DNA of 64,000 bases from Rikenellaceae bacterium. Lineage in GTDB: Bacteria; Bacteroidota; Bacteroidia; Bacteroidales; UBA932. Below, in pieces: positions 17,035 through 25,888 of this stretch. Position 1 is the first letter of the stretch, and every line of letters starts with the position of its first letter. The stretch lies in assembly GCA_003542575.1 (NCBI GenBank), contig DPKJ01000014.1, positions 1 to 64,000 on the forward strand. Direction: 5' to 3'. The notes under the pieces are model-generated. The model was not told where the DNA came from and did not search any database. It saw nothing but the letters and a program-made list of their open reading frames with translations. The translations under genes and the position numbers were made by a program.

Positions 17035-18297
17035 TTATTTGTCTTTTAACTTAACTCGTATTAACACCAGATTATTTGATTCGTTCAAACTCGCTGCTAT
17101 CTTTTTGAATTTCTCCGATACATTATTGGTTTTTGCATATTGAATGAACGTAAATGCATCAATATGGTTAACCATATAATCGTCTTGACTAATATATCGT
17201 GGCCAGAATGCCGGGCCTCCTTCAATATCGTCAATGAGACCAAACTCGTCTAATCCACACGGGTCAATAAAAGTGAATTGACCAGTTTTTTTATTAAAAT
17301 ATGAACATGAGACAGGAGATGACATTTTAACCCCATTACGATTCGTGTATTCCCAATGTTTTAAAGGGAGTTTACCGGTTCTAAAACTCATAAAAAGGAA
17401 CGCTGAACTTTCATATATACCACCATAAAGTTGTAAAAATGGGGCATTTGTAGTTGTAATATTATATGAATCAGGATAATTTTTGATGCAATACTTACCA
17501 TATTTTAGGCGATAAACAGTATCAATAAGTAAATCTTCATTTACACTTATTATGTTCTCATCTGTTTCAGTTATTACTCGCACATTGTTTTTAAACCTGA
17601 ATAGCCTAGGTGTAATTTGAGATGTGGGTATTCTCAGTCCATTAAATAATTTTTTTTGAGCTAATTTATTTACAAATTCTCTCGATATTTTAGGATATGG
17701 AATTTTAAGTACAATTTTTGATGTGCTGTCAAGTATTATAGCAGAATAGTTGAGGTTATCTTTGGAAGTATTAATGTTATGTGACAGAATATAATAGTTG
17801 TTTCCGATCTTACCAAGGTCATTATATCTAAGACCTCGCAATGACTCTTCTACAGGATAGTTTATTGTTCTTATATACTCTCCTGTTATTTTAAACTCTA
17901 CAATGTTTCTGACAGAACCAATACTTAATACTTTTGCACTACTATCTACTACAAACATATTAGGTACTACATACTCTTTTGGACCATTACCTCGCTGATT
18001 GAATGCACTTAAATAATTTCCTTTCGAATTGAAAATTTTAAAATAATCACCTTTTTGACAGACAAATAACAAATCATTTTCATAGACAAATTGATTTCTA
18101 CTTGGGATCCCTAAAAACGATTCCTCAGTAGTTTCTAAAGGAATATATTCTATTGACTCGGCCACTTCAGATAGAAAGACTTGCCTGCTTTTCCCGACAT
18201 TGCTTTCCACATCAATAACCCTTAAGTCATTTATTTCGTTTTCTTGTTCACAAGAGATTAAAAATAGTGCTACAATAACAATAACCAGCTCTCTCAT
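17035..18297 (-). CDS. 6-bladed beta-propeller lipoprotein
   Basis: About 420 residues. I chose the ATG at 18297 (MRELVIVIVALFLISC) because it gives a clean lipoprotein signal with lipobox LISC; an ATG three codons upstream (18306) adds only MCN. After the lipid cysteine comes VDVESNVGKSRQVFLSEVAE-like sequence and SIEYIPLETT, the start of the 6-bladed propeller family (PF17170-type) that is common in Bacteroidales. The C-terminal part matches the truncated fragment at 1400-2020. Function unknown; relatives are exported and often adjoin small NVEALA-type peptides, not seen here. Lower GC than its housekeeping neighbours suggests accessory DNA. Confidence 0.78.
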   Translation of the reverse strand: MRELVIVIVALFLISCEQENEINDLRVIDVESNVGKSRQVFLSEVAESIEYIPLETTEESFLGIPSRNQFVYENDLLFVCQKGDYFKIFNSKGNYLSAFNQRGNGPKEYVVPNMFVVDSSAKVLSIGSVRNIVEFKITGEYIRTINYPVEESLRGLRYNDLGKIGNNYYILSHNINTSKDNLNYSAIILDSTSKIVLKIPYPKISREFVNKLAQKKLFNGLRIPTSQITPRLFRFKNNVRVITETDENIISVNEDLLIDTVYRLKYGKYCIKNYPDSYNITTTNAPFLQLYGGIYESSAFLFMSFRTGKLPLKHWEYTNRNGVKMSSPVSCSYFNKKTGQFTFIDPCGLDEFGLIDDIEGGPAFWPRYISQDDYMVNHIDAFTFIQYAKTNNVSEKFKKIAASLNESNNLVLIRVKLKDK

Positions 18298-18326
18298 ATT
18301 ACACATTGTTTAAACTATACTCTATT

Positions 18327-18334
18327 CAAAGATA
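18327..18334 (-). promoter_or_regulatory. -7 box (TATCTTTG) for the propeller lipoprotein
   Basis: TAnnTTTG match 30 bases before the ATG at 18297. The -33 TTTG is not evident. Confidence 0.4.
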
Positions 18335-18457
18335 GATATTTATAATAGAAAATTGGATAAATATATTTTTTATTAGAACAATTAGATTACAGTGTCAGAA
18401 TCCACATTTTAGGTCAGGGCCTTTTTAAGCAATTTGGTGAGTTAGTGTTTTCGTTTT

Positions 18458-18516
18458 GTTTTGCGCACAAAACACTTTTGAGTTATTTTTGTTTTGCACA
18501 CAAAATACTTTTAATT
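18458..18516. repeat. Two imperfect direct repeats with palindromic cores
   Basis: GTTTTGCGCACAAAACACTT at 18458 and GTTTTGCACACAAAATACTT at 18491, 33 bases apart. Each core (TTTTG..CAAAA) is an imperfect palindrome. Function unknown. Confidence 0.5.
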
Positions 18517-18543
18517 TCTTATATCCAAAACATTGCATTTTGA

Positions 18544-18768
18544 ATCTATTTTTATATTCCTGAAGAAACAACCGCAATCCAGGTTTGCTATAGCCTTGAT
18601 AACAATGATGGTACATTTGACAGAGAAGTAAAAGCACTACTCAAAATTACCGAAGTTTTGGAATGCAGCAAGCTGTTGATTCTCACACGTGATTCGGAAC
18701 AGGTATTGGAAGTTGACAAAAAATCAATAGAAGTTATTCCCGTATGGAAATGGCTTCTTAAGTTATAA
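18544..18768 (+). pseudogene. C-terminal remnant of a DUF4143/AAA_14-type ATPase
   Basis: A plus-strand frame from 18544 to the TAA at 18766-18768 reads as about 74 residues ending in KSIEVIPVWKWLL, preceded by TAIQVCYSL and LLILTRD. This is the usual C-terminal end of the DUF4143-containing ATPases that are widespread in Bacteroidota, where the DUF4143 domain is nuclease-like. There is no start codon or ATPase part: the frame opens after a TGA at 18541. A decayed gene end, not a functional gene. Confidence 0.65.
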
Positions 18769-18823
18769 AGGGCATTATCTCGTTATGATTTTAAAAGTCT
18801 GAATCATTTAGTCATTACAACAT

Positions 18824-20344
18824 TTATAATCCCCTGTACTGAATCGCCTCGGCAATATGACTCACGGATATATTTTTGCGGCCATCAAGGTCGGCGATGG
18901 TGCGGGAGAGTTTAAGAATTCGGTGGTAGGCGCGGGCCGAGAGGTCAAGTCGTTTGACTGCAGTGGCAAGCAGGCTCTTTTCGGCAGAGCCGAGATGGCA
19001 ATGCTCTTTGATTTCTGGCAGAGTCATAGATGAGTTGGTTCGCTTTGAGTTGGCAAACCTTTTGAATTGCACCGCCCTTGCCCGCCGTACTCGTGCTGCA
19101 ATATCAACCGAACTCTCTGACGATGTTGCCGACATTAGTAAATCTCCCGGAACAGGACTCACATCAAGATGTATATCAATCCTGTCCAGTAGTGGCCCGG
19201 AAATCTTTGAACGGTACCTTTGAACTTTGTACGGCATACATTGACACTTATCACCCGGTTGTCCGTAATAGCCACAAGGGCATGGGTTCATAGAGGCAAC
19301 AAGCATAAAGTTGCATGGGTAACTCACTTTGTATTTTGATCTTGAAATATTTATGACTTTATCTTCAAGCGGTTGCCTGAGCAGTTCCAACAGCTCTCTC
19401 GAAAACTCAGGTAGTTCGTCAAGGTATAGTACTCCGTTATGTGCAAGCGACAATTCACCCGGAAGAGCTTTGGCTCCCCCTCCCGTTACAGCAACTACAG
19501 ATGTTGAATGGTGTGGAGCTCTGAAGGCTCTTTCATGCATAAGCCCGGCACTCTTGCCGTTGTTGGCAAACCTCCCAGCTACCGAGTAAATCATACTTGT
19601 TTCTATTGACTCTTCCCTCTCAAGCGGAGGTAGTATTCCTGCAAGAGCCTTTGCCATAAGACTCTTCCCTGAACCCGGAACTCCGCACATTAAAATATTG
19701 TGAGACCCGCTTGCAGCAATCTCCAACCCCCTTTTAACATGCTCCTGCCCTCTTATCTGGCTAAAATCAGGGATTCTTCTCTCTTCAAGGGTTCTGGTAT
19801 CAATATAGGTTACCGGCTTTAACGGAGAAACACTCCCCTCCTCCAGCAGAACAGAGATGACCTCCGAGAGGCCGGTCACTCCATATACCTCTATTTCTGA
19901 AATATCGCAGGCCTCCAATGCTGATTCAACGGGCAATATTATCCCCTTGAACATCTCCTTAGCAGCATGAATTGCCAAAGGGAGTGCCCCGGGAACCGGC
20001 CTTAGTGATCCGTCAAGTGCAAGCTCTCCCAGTATTAAATAGCTGCTTAAAGAGGGAAACTCATACTGACCCGAAGCAGCCAGTATTCCAATTGCTATTG
20101 CCAAATCGAAAGATGATCCCTCTTTTTTAAAATCTGCAGGTGCCAGGTTGACCACAATCCGCTTGCCGGGCATCTTTGCACCTATGGTCAAAAGCGCAGT
20201 AGTAATTCTTTGCTGACTCTCCCTGACAGCACTGTCCGGGAGCCCTACCAGGTAGAAACTTATCCCCTGCGAAACATCAACCTCTACCGTAACGGTTATT
20301 GCCTCAATTCCCAGACATGCACCGCAATATGTTCTACACAACAT
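18824..20344 (-). CDS. ComM/YifB family Mg-chelatase-like AAA+ ATPase
   Basis: 506 residues, full length. The N-terminal part (about 1-170) is the Lon-like ChlI domain beginning LCRTYCGACLGIEAITVTVE; the AAA+ domain has Walker A GVPGSGKS, the YLDELPEF Walker B, and the MNPCPCGYYG cysteine motif of the family. ComM is a helicase that drives branch migration during natural transformation; in organisms without known competence the role is less clear. It is monocistronic and divergent from aroB across 119 bases. Confidence 0.9.
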   Translation of the reverse strand: MLCRTYCGACLGIEAITVTVEVDVSQGISFYLVGLPDSAVRESQQRITTALLTIGAKMPGKRIVVNLAPADFKKEGSSFDLAIAIGILAASGQYEFPSLSSYLILGELALDGSLRPVPGALPLAIHAAKEMFKGIILPVESALEACDISEIEVYGVTGLSEVISVLLEEGSVSPLKPVTYIDTRTLEERRIPDFSQIRGQEHVKRGLEIAASGSHNILMCGVPGSGKSLMAKALAGILPPLEREESIETSMIYSVAGRFANNGKSAGLMHERAFRAPHHSTSVVAVTGGGAKALPGELSLAHNGVLYLDELPEFSRELLELLRQPLEDKVINISRSKYKVSYPCNFMLVASMNPCPCGYYGQPGDKCQCMPYKVQRYRSKISGPLLDRIDIHLDVSPVPGDLLMSATSSESSVDIAARVRRARAVQFKRFANSKRTNSSMTLPEIKEHCHLGSAEKSLLATAVKRLDLSARAYHRILKLSRTIADLDGRKNISVSHIAEAIQYRGL

Positions 20345-20450
20345 TTTCTTGTAAAACTATGTTATTTCAATCTGTAATGAAAACAGAGTAGTTCGGTTTA
20401 TTCAATGTTGAATTTTATTTATTCATTATTAAAAATCCCCTTTTAAATTT

Positions 20451-20458
20451 TAACTTTG
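20451..20458 (+). promoter_or_regulatory. -7 box (TAACTTTG) for the aro operon
   Basis: TAACTTTGC ends only five bases before the aroB ATG. At the usual spacing, transcription would begin at or next to the start codon, so the message may be leaderless. No -33 TTTG. Confidence 0.5.
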
Positions 20459-20463
20459 CACCA

Positions 20464-21483
20464 ATGGACAACTTGAATCCGGCCAAACTTATAGACTGTG
20501 CCTCAATTGAGGAGATACCCTCTCTGTTACATTCCGAGGGGCGTGTCATAGTTATTATTGATCAAAATATCAAAGAGTTATACGGTCACCATTTCCCATT
20601 TGAACAGATAGTTGTTGAGGCCTCCGAAAAAAACAAGTCACTTCAGATGGTGGGGCAAATTGCTGCCCGCCTTATGGATCTTGAGGCAGACAGAGATACC
20701 TTCTTACTTGTTATAGGAGGAGGAATCCTTACCGACCTTGGTGGATTTGTAGCTTCTGCCTACTTTAGAGGGGTAAAATGCGGATTTGTGCCCACTACCC
20801 TGTTAGCTCAGGTTGATGCTTCGCTTGGCGGGAAGAATGGGGTCAATCTTGACGGATACAAGAATATTTTAGGAGTTATCAGGCAACCTGAGTTTACCGT
20901 TATATGCCCTGCTTTCCTAAAATCGCTTCCTCATCACGAGATTAACGAGGGTCTGGCAGAGCTTCTAAAGACATTTATCTTATTCAGTAACGAGAGTTAC
21001 AAAGGGCTTTTAAATGCTCTTTTGAAATTAAGGTCAGGTGCTTTAGACACCATTTCGCAGATAGCTCCATTTATTGCAGAGGCAGCAAGATTTAAGACTC
21101 AGGTTACAGCCCGCGATCTATACGAAAAAGGGGAGAGAAAACTGTTAAATCTGGGACATACATTTGCTCATGCCATTGAGAAAGAGTGTGGAATTTCACA
21201 CGGTGAGGCTGTGGCTGCAGGAATTGTGCTGGCAGCAAAACTCTCTGTGAAACTCTCTGTAACAAGCAAAGCCACGGCAGACAAGATTGAGAATGATTTC
21301 AGGTTGCTTGGCCTTAGGACAGCATCGCCTGTTAATACTATGACTCTTGCGAATGCAATTAAACGTGACAAAAAAAGATCGGGAGATAACATAACATTTA
21401 TATTAATTGAGAAGATTGGCAAATGTGTTGCCTATCCTTTGCCGGTTAACAGTATAGAGGAGTATTTGTATGATTTGTATTAG
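20464..21483 (+). CDS. aroB: 3-dehydroquinate synthase AroB
   Basis: 339 residues. Second step of the shikimate pathway: DAHP to 3-dehydroquinate, NAD and zinc dependent. Seen: VIGGGILTDLGGFVASAYFRG, PTTLLAQVDASLGGKNGVN, the metal ligand Glu in EINEGLAELLK, and the histidines in NLGHTFAHAIE and SHGEAVAAG. Slightly short at the N-terminus compared with about 350-360 residues elsewhere. First gene of the operon; its last 14 bases overlap the next gene. Confidence 0.94.
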   Translation: MDNLNPAKLIDCASIEEIPSLLHSEGRVIVIIDQNIKELYGHHFPFEQIVVEASEKNKSLQMVGQIAARLMDLEADRDTFLLVIGGGILTDLGGFVASAYFRGVKCGFVPTTLLAQVDASLGGKNGVNLDGYKNILGVIRQPEFTVICPAFLKSLPHHEINEGLAELLKTFILFSNESYKGLLNALLKLRSGALDTISQIAPFIAEAARFKTQVTARDLYEKGERKLLNLGHTFAHAIEKECGISHGEAVAAGIVLAAKLSVKLSVTSKATADKIENDFRLLGLRTASPVNTMTLANAIKRDKKRSGDNITFILIEKIGKCVAYPLPVNSIEEYLYDLY

Positions 21484-23521
21484 CATTGGTACGAAGGGGT
21501 CGGCAGCAGTAAACGAGGCCCTCTCCAAAGCTCACCTTGCAGAGATCAGGCTTGATCTTACGCAGCTGAACCGTGAGGAGACAGCTGCATTGTTCAGGTC
21601 AAAAAAAGATCTTATTGCCACCTGCAGAGCCTATGAAATGCCCTACCCGGAGAGCAGAAAGATGTTGCTGTGGGCTATTCTTGGCAGCAGAACAAGAAAA
21701 AGCAAGGGCAAGAGGTATATCGATTTGGATTATGACTCTCCGGAGGATTACAGAAACGAACTTATTACAGCCGCAAGAAAAGGTGGCTTTAAAATAATAC
21801 TGTCGTACCACAATTTTAACAACACCGAGAGCTACGAAAGGCTCTGCGAGATTTACGAAAACTCCCGTGAAAGGGGTGCAGATATTGTAAAACTGGTAAC
21901 AAATGCCAAAACCATTCAGGAGTGTTCTCGTCTGATAAGGCTTTATAAACAATATCCCAAAGATACTCTGGTTACATTTTCTATTGGTGATGAGGGTAAA
22001 TTCACACGCCTTCTCTCTCACTCAATCGGCGCTCCTTTTATCTATTGTGCTCTTGATGAGGAGAGTCGCACTGCTCCCGGGCAATTCACTATTGCAGAGG
22101 CAGAGAGGCTTACTTCTAAGAAATTTTACCCCCACAACGTTAACCGCAAAGGGGTAATTAAAAAGATTACTGCCCCGGCATCCAAAAGCCATGCTCAGAG
22201 AGCAATTCTTTCAGCAGCATGGGCAAAGGGAAAGAGCTCTCTTTATGCATATACACCGTGTGCCGATACTGAGGCTGCAATTGAGCTGGTCAAATCGCTT
22301 GGTGTAAAGGTCAAGTCAGAAAAGTGTAAACTCCCGAAATTCCGACTTGAAATTACAAGTCCGGGCATTGAAGAGATATCAAAAAGACTTGCAAAAGAGG
22401 AGATTTTCTCAAAAAACATTAAGAAGGTAGAGCTCAATGTTGGTGAGTCAGGTCTGCTTTGCCGGCTTATGCTCCCTACTGCAGGGCATCTTCCGGGAAA
22501 GAGCAAGGGGGTTGACGAGGTTACCATAACCGGGGAGGGCAGTCTTAAAAAGAGAGAACTCTTCTCTACTGACGAACCTTTAAAAAATATCGGGTTAAAT
22601 GTTGCAACCACAGAGGGCAAGCTGCCGGCGGTGGTTTCAGGGTCCATTAAAGGTTCCTCATTTAACATGTCGGGTAAGGGTGGCTCACAACTATTGTCGG
22701 GAATGCTAATGGCGCTCCCTATGTGTGAAAAGAGCAGTATAATTACCCTCTCTGAGCCCACAAGCACTCCATACATCGAACTTACCGTAAAAACCATTAA
22801 GGAGTTTGGTGTAACAGTTATAAACGAAGACCCGCTTGAATTCAAAATCCCAGGCAGGCAGCGTTACAAATCAAAAGCATTTCTGCCAATTGAGGGTGAC
22901 TGGAGCGGAGCCTCTATGCTAATGGTTGCAGGTGCAATCAGCTCAGGTATAACAATAACCAACCTCCCCATTAACTCAAAGCAGGCAGATGAAAAGATTC
23001 TGGATGTTTTGAGGGGATGCGGTGCCGAGGTTAAGATTACCGAATATCCAAAATACCTTGTCATGTGCGGCGATGTACCATGTGCATTAAAGGACGATAA
23101 CACAAAAGAGATAATACTAGGCTCCAAAATAGAGATATTTCCGCCAAAGGGCAACCTGATGTCCTTTGAATTTGACGCCACTAACTCCCCCGACCTCTTC
23201 CCTACACTTGTTGTACTTGCGCTTAACTGTTCCGGTATAAGCCGTATCAAGGGCGTTGGAAGGTTATCCAACAAGGAGAGTAACAGGGCAGAGAGCCTCT
23301 TCTGTGAATTTACAAGGCTAGGTGCCCATATTGATATTGATGGCGATTCGATGATAGTTGAGGGGGGAGAGCTTCATGGAGGCTTATGCTCCTCTTATAA
23401 AGACCACAGAATAGCAATGTCGCTTATAACAGCATCATTAAATATTAAGGATAAGGTTTATGTTGACGACCTTAACTGCATTTCCAAATCTTTCCCTGAT
23501 TTCATAAAGAACTTTAAATAG
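21470..23521 (+). CDS. Fused type I 3-dehydroquinate dehydratase / EPSP synthase (AroD-AroA)
   Basis: 683 residues in one frame. Residues about 1-220 are a type I dehydroquinase: AEIRLDL, ILSYHNF with His114 (general acid/base), and DIVKLV with the Schiff-base Lys141; the usual catalytic Glu of the IDLEL motif appears as Asp (YIDLDY). Residues about 228-683 are EPSP synthase: ITAPASKSHAQR (PEP and shikimate-3-phosphate binding), GESGLLCRLM in place of GNAGTAMR, EGDWSGAS, NKESNRAE and DHRIAM. The two domains catalyse pathway steps 3 and 6, so intermediates are not passed directly from one site to the other. The ATG overlaps aroB by 14 bases; aroC follows after seven. The variant NAGTxMR loop suggests a divergent, probably glyphosate-insensitive class (inference). 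Confidence 0.88.
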   Translation: MICISIGTKGSAAVNEALSKAHLAEIRLDLTQLNREETAALFRSKKDLIATCRAYEMPYPESRKMLLWAILGSRTRKSKGKRYIDLDYDSPEDYRNELITAARKGGFKIILSYHNFNNTESYERLCEIYENSRERGADIVKLVTNAKTIQECSRLIRLYKQYPKDTLVTFSIGDEGKFTRLLSHSIGAPFIYCALDEESRTAPGQFTIAEAERLTSKKFYPHNVNRKGVIKKITAPASKSHAQRAILSAAWAKGKSSLYAYTPCADTEAAIELVKSLGVKVKSEKCKLPKFRLEITSPGIEEISKRLAKEEIFSKNIKKVELNVGESGLLCRLMLPTAGHLPGKSKGVDEVTITGEGSLKKRELFSTDEPLKNIGLNVATTEGKLPAVVSGSIKGSSFNMSGKGGSQLLSGMLMALPMCEKSSIITLSEPTSTPYIELTVKTIKEFGVTVINEDPLEFKIPGRQRYKSKAFLPIEGDWSGASMLMVAGAISSGITITNLPINSKQADEKILDVLRGCGAEVKITEYPKYLVMCGDVPCALKDDNTKEIILGSKIEIFPPKGNLMSFEFDATNSPDLFPTLVVLALNCSGISRIKGVGRLSNKESNRAESLFCEFTRLGAHIDIDGDSMIVEGGELHGGLCSSYKDHRIAMSLITASLNIKDKVYVDDLNCISKSFPDFIKNFK

Positions 23522-23528
23522 AGGGGCG

Positions 23529-24548
23529 ATGAATACATTTGGTAAACTATTTCGCGTACAGCTTTTTGGAGAGTCACACGGGCCCGCAATCGGAGTGGTA
23601 ATTGATGGCATTCCTGCCGGTTTACCTCTAACACCTGAGGAGTTCCGCGACGATCTTTTAAGAAGGTCAGGAGGCAGAAAGGGTGGCACTCCGCGTGTTG
23701 AGGAGGATGGTCTTATCTTTTTGAGCGGAGTTGTTCAGGGGCATACAACCGGATCACCCCTTGCAGTTATTGTAAACAACAAAAACACAATATCTTCTGA
23801 TTACGAATCATTTAAAAATTCCCCGCGCCCGGGTCATGCCGATTTCGTTTCCCGTCTTAAATCCGGAGGTTACTCAGATGCACGGGGCGGAGGGCACCAC
23901 TCAGGAAGAGTGACACTCGCTCTTGTTATTGCAGGAGTAATTGCAAAGAAACTATTATCGCCGGCTGTAGTATCGTCAAGAATTATTGAAATCGGGGGTG
24001 AAAACCCTTGGGACGCAAAACTCGATCAGGCAATAGCAGAGGGTGATTCGCTGGGAGGAATAATTGAGTGCAGAATAGATGGTATTAGGGCAGGAATTGG
24101 AGAACCATTCTTTGACTCTTTAGAATCGGTACTTTCGCATATTGTTTTTGCCATTCCCGGAATCAGGGGCATTGAGTTTGGAGACGGATTCAAGGCAGCC
24201 GGAATGTGGGGCTCTGAGCACAACGACCCGATTTTAACTACATCGGGAGAGACTGCAAAAAACGGCTCAGGAGGAGTAAACGGAGGCATATCCAATGGCA
24301 ACCGGATTGTCCTGAGGGTAGCCGTTAAGCCGACATCAAGCATTTCCAAGGCTCAGCAGAGCATTAATCTTAAATCAGGAGTGATAGAGGAGTTAACAGT
24401 TCTAGGCAGACACGACGCATGTTTTGCTCTCAGGGTACCGGTAGTACTTGAGGCAGCCGCTTCAATTGCTCTTGTTGATATGCTTTACCAGGCATCTGCG
24501 CCTCATATATGGAGCCATGGGGTAGTAGTCAAAGATCCTCTGAACTGA
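23529..24548 (+). CDS. aroC: Chorismate synthase AroC
   Basis: 339 residues. Last shikimate step: EPSP to chorismate with reduced FMN. The N-terminal NTFGKLFRVQLFGESHGPAI and the later RPGHADF and ARGGGHHSGRVT stretches are family signatures; the GGGHHSGR version is the one seen in Bacteroidales. Slightly shorter than the usual 355-360 residues, and its 3' end overlaps the facing GNAT gene by 87 bases. Last gene of aroB-aroDA-aroC. Confidence 0.93.
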   Translation: MNTFGKLFRVQLFGESHGPAIGVVIDGIPAGLPLTPEEFRDDLLRRSGGRKGGTPRVEEDGLIFLSGVVQGHTTGSPLAVIVNNKNTISSDYESFKNSPRPGHADFVSRLKSGGYSDARGGGHHSGRVTLALVIAGVIAKKLLSPAVVSSRIIEIGGENPWDAKLDQAIAEGDSLGGIIECRIDGIRAGIGEPFFDSLESVLSHIVFAIPGIRGIEFGDGFKAAGMWGSEHNDPILTTSGETAKNGSGGVNGGISNGNRIVLRVAVKPTSSISKAQQSINLKSGVIEELTVLGRHDACFALRVPVVLEAAASIALVDMLYQASAPHIWSHGVVVKDPLN

Positions 24549-25595
24549 TTCATTGTTTTCCAGCATCGGATACGAAACCAGTTTCTTCACGCCATATTTG
24601 ACATACTGTATGTTAAGTTGGTGAAAAATTATCGCATTTACCCCTTTGTTTCTGTATTCAGGCAGAGCCCCAATAAGATTCATCTCCATCTCTTCATAAT
24701 TGGCTAATGCCTTTTTAAGGTGGATAAATCCAAACGGAAACAGTCTCCCTTTTGCTTTTTGAAGCGCCACTGCAATTGACGGCATTGTAATGGCAAAAGC
24801 TGCCAGCTGATCTCTCTTATCAAGCAGTATTACAATCATATCCTGATTAAGAATAGGCACAAATTGTTTTACAAGCAGTTTGTACTCCTTGGGAGAGAGC
24901 GGAGAGAAGCAATAAAGAGAGGCAAATGCTTTATTATAAGTCTCAAACAGCTCTATTGCAAATTTATACAGATCTTTCCGGGTTACCTTTTCCAAAATCC
25001 GCAGTCCAAATCTCTCTTTTACAATTTCTGAAAACTGCGCTATCTTTTCCGGCATCAACTCAGGTACAGTAAGAACTCTTTGTATCCAATCAACCTCTTT
25101 GCAATACCCAAGTCTCTCCAAATGTTCAAGATAGTATGCAAAATTATAGAGAGTGTTGGCAGTAGCTCTCTTCTCAAACCCCTCAACAAGCAAACCCTGT
25201 TTGTCCATATCATTAAACCCTTGAGGCCCGCTCACCTTTTCCATTCCAAGTTCATAAGCCCACTCCTCAACTTTTGCAATCAGGGCTTCAGAAACAGAGT
25301 AATCATCAATGAAATCAAACCACCCGAAACGCAACCTCTTCTCATTCCATACAGCGTTTGATTTATGGTTCACAATTGCAGCCACCCTTCCCACAACTTT
25401 CCCATCACAATAGGCCAAAAACAGCTTTGCCAGGCAGTATTCGTAAGAGGGATTTTTATCCCTGCGTAAAACACTAAGTTCGTCCGATCTTAACGGACAC
25501 ACCCAGTTAGGCTCATCTTTGTAAAGTTCCTCGGCAAACTTAACAAAAGAGAGGTACTCCCTTGCGGTAAGTACCTCCTTAATTTCAACCTTCAT
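24462..25595 (-). CDS. GNAT-like acyltransferase of unknown substrate
   Basis: 377 residues. Reads as a two-domain GNAT-like protein: an N-terminal half with DEPNWVCPLRSDE, FLAYCDGKVVGRVAAIVNH and GWFDFIDD, typical of a Bacteroidota family often named only as acetyltransferase, and a C-terminal half with a second GNAT-like fold containing ALPEYRNKGVNAIIFHQLN. No signal peptide. It faces aroC and overlaps it by 87 bases, so the C-terminal codons of both genes constrain each other. Substrate unknown. Confidence 0.75.
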   Translation of the reverse strand: MKVEIKEVLTAREYLSFVKFAEELYKDEPNWVCPLRSDELSVLRRDKNPSYEYCLAKLFLAYCDGKVVGRVAAIVNHKSNAVWNEKRLRFGWFDFIDDYSVSEALIAKVEEWAYELGMEKVSGPQGFNDMDKQGLLVEGFEKRATANTLYNFAYYLEHLERLGYCKEVDWIQRVLTVPELMPEKIAQFSEIVKERFGLRILEKVTRKDLYKFAIELFETYNKAFASLYCFSPLSPKEYKLLVKQFVPILNQDMIVILLDKRDQLAAFAITMPSIAVALQKAKGRLFPFGFIHLKKALANYEEMEMNLIGALPEYRNKGVNAIIFHQLNIQYVKYGVKKLVSYPMLENNESVQRIFDYYPMAPYMRRRCLVKHINKSN

Positions 25596-25888
25596 TTTCT
25601 GAATTCATTTGTTCATTACTCATAAGCCCATTATTCCCGACTTTAATAGCATCACTTTTTAATTTCCAATGCTTAAAACTGAAATAAAATTTATATTTCA
25701 CCCGTTTAAATAGCATTATCTTAAATCCTCTGTACTTAAAACAATATATGTTTTAAAAGTTTGTTTTAAAAGTTAGTGTTAAAAAATCCTATTAACTTAA
25801 AAATTTATATAATTCAATTTCAGGCTCTTGAGCTTCACAAACTTTTAGCACATGAATTAGACTTTCACAAATTTGGTTTCCCGTGTGT
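25596..25888. other. AT-rich gap, nothing recognised
   Basis: No gene, tRNA or strong hairpin seen between the acyltransferase start and the serine hydrolase stop. Confidence 0.5.

Noticed and set aside
18425..18637. 70-codon minus-strand ORF
   Set aside because: Low-complexity translation of the repeats and of the reverse of the ATPase remnant.
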